The notes below the pieces were generated by a model that had not been told where the DNA came from, did no database searches, and worked only from the letters and a program-made list of their open reading frames with translations. The translations under genes and the position numbers were made by a program. Positions 5,980 through 6,689 of a DNA stretch of 6,689 bases are shown here, in pieces. The stretch lies in assembly GCA_017860985.1 (NCBI GenBank), contig JAGFXG010000082.1, forward strand, positions 1-6,689, read 5' to 3'. The first letter of the stretch is position 1. Every line of letters begins with the position of its first letter. This stretch comes from Deltaproteobacteria bacterium (GTDB lineage Bacteria > Desulfobacterota > Syntrophia > Syntrophales > Smithellaceae).

Positions 5980-6042
5980 GTCAGGCTGGTTATGTTTTTA
6001 TCATGATGCTGCAATTTGCCTACATCGTTCAGAGGAGGTTCA

Positions 6043-6654
6043 ATGATATCCCATAGGAATTTGCTTGTCGTATTGATCATTTTTTGCGTGTGCCTGTCCG
6101 CCTGCTCACTGAAGATTCCCGGGTTGACTAAAAATGATCCGGAACCGGAGGAGCCGGTGTCGGGAGTGAGTGTTATCGCATTGATGCCTGTGCAAAGCAG
6201 CACGTCAGACGAAAGAACATTGCGGATGCTGCGGGTAAAACTGGGCGAAGAACTCCGTTTTAAAGGCTACCCGCAGGTTGCCACGGATCTGATTGACAGC
6301 AGGCTGTCAACGCTCACCGAAGGAAAAGAAGCGGGCGGAAAAAGCACTGCCGCTCCCGGTCAGGTTCAGGAACTGCTCGGTGCGGACGGAGTGATGTACT
6401 GTTCGCTTCAGGAACATGCAAAATCAAAACATCCGTTTTATACACCGGTCACGGTGACTCTTAAATGTGAACTGCGCAGTGCGAAAGCGGGTGAGGTGGT
6501 GTGGAGCGCTCAATCGGAGGCAACCAGCAGAAGTGTTGATGTGGTGCGCTCACGGCTGAAGATGAAATCGCGGGGTGACCTGGAGGAGGCGATGGAGAAA
6601 GCCGTCGTCAAAGTACTGGAAACGCTGCCTTACGGGCCGCATTTAAGGGGGTAG
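6043..6654 (+). CDS. Putative lipoprotein, possibly GNA1162/DUF799-like
   Basis: This 203-residue protein begins with a lipoprotein signal peptide: basic HR (4-5), a hydrophobic core (7-18) and the lipobox L18-S19-A20-C21, so C21 should be lipidated after signal peptidase II cleavage. S22 at position +2 predicts outer-membrane sorting by the E. coli rule. After a Pro/Glu linker (31-40) comes an alpha/beta domain: VSVIALMPVQSSTSDERT (42-59), a helix, LRFKGYPQVATDLID (71-85), QELLGADGVMYCSLQEH (109-125), VTVTLKCELRSAKAGEVVWSA (136-156) and a terminal helix. The LLGADGVMY and AKAGEVVWS pattern resembles GNA1162 (DUF799) and related TolB-N-like lipoproteins, in my judgement without a search. The start at 6043 has AGAGGAGGTT (6031-6040), an excellent but tightly spaced Shine-Dalgarno (GGAGG ends four bases before ATG). 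An upstream TTG at 6016 would spoil the signal peptide. Role is unknown; an envelope-assembly function is a guess. Confidence 0.85.
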   Translation: MISHRNLLVVLIIFCVCLSACSLKIPGLTKNDPEPEEPVSGVSVIALMPVQSSTSDERTLRMLRVKLGEELRFKGYPQVATDLIDSRLSTLTEGKEAGGKSTAAPGQVQELLGADGVMYCSLQEHAKSKHPFYTPVTVTLKCELRSAKAGEVVWSAQSEATSRSVDVVRSRLKMKSRGDLEEAMEKAVVKVLETLPYGPHLRG

Positions 6655-6660
6655 TTTTTT
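6628..6660 (+). terminator. Weak candidate terminator at end of lipoprotein gene
   Basis: CCTTA (6628-6632) can pair with TAAGG (6644-6648), and a T6 run follows at 6655-6660 just after the stop codon. The stem is only five pairs and sits six bases before the T-run, inside the coding sequence. This is suggestive but weak; the window ends 29 bases later with nothing further recognisable. Confidence 0.2.
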
Positions 6661-6689
6661 ATTGTTCACGTGGTATCTGAACCTGTTAT

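Noticed and set aside
6016..6042. N-terminal extension of the lipoprotein from a TTG at 6016
   Set aside because: It would place nine residues before the signal peptide and encode the obvious AGGAGGT ribosome site as protein.

Overview
The window reads as chromosomal DNA of a Gram-negative bacterium, most likely a deltaproteobacterium (Desulfobacterota; Syntrophus-like relatives would fit). This is inferred from the order SPOUT methyltransferase - rplS - rnhB - yraN with rsmI close by, from protein sequence style, and from a lipoprotein signal peptide. No rRNA or other decisive marker is present, so the placement is moderate at best.

Left block (about 81-2144, + strand) is a ribosome/RNA housekeeping cluster. 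It holds a SPOUT-fold RNA methyltransferase of the TM1570 type, ribosomal protein L19 (rplS), RNase HII (rnhB) and the predicted nuclease-fold protein YraN. In many bacteria this block follows trmD; no recognisable trmD end is visible in the first 114 bases.

Middle block (2157-4497, - strand) is a two-gene nucleotide-sugar operon: UDP-glucuronate decarboxylase (UXS) first, then UDP-glucose 6-dehydrogenase (UGD) 16 bases downstream. Together they convert UDP-glucose to UDP-glucuronate and then UDP-xylose, precursors for surface polysaccharide. Both proteins look more like the animal/plant enzymes than like the common short bacterial UGDs. The pair lies head-to-tail against yraN and divergent from rsmI, so it appears to be inserted backwards into the housekeeping neighbourhood.

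Right block (4602-6654, + strand) contains rsmI (16S rRNA C1402 2'-O-methyltransferase), an unrecognised 121-residue acidic/helical protein, and an outer-membrane-type lipoprotein that may belong to the GNA1162/DUF799 group. The 121-residue protein carries two copies of a short [IV]HxLT[ED]I motif and a C-terminal helical segment that recalls PopZ-type scaffold proteins. It is the least explained gene in the window.

No tRNA, rRNA, CRISPR array, insertion sequence or phage feature was seen. Most of the window is ordinary. The points most worth a second look are the inverted eukaryote-like UGD/UXS pair, the repeat-motif small protein, and the leader ORF before the methyltransferase.
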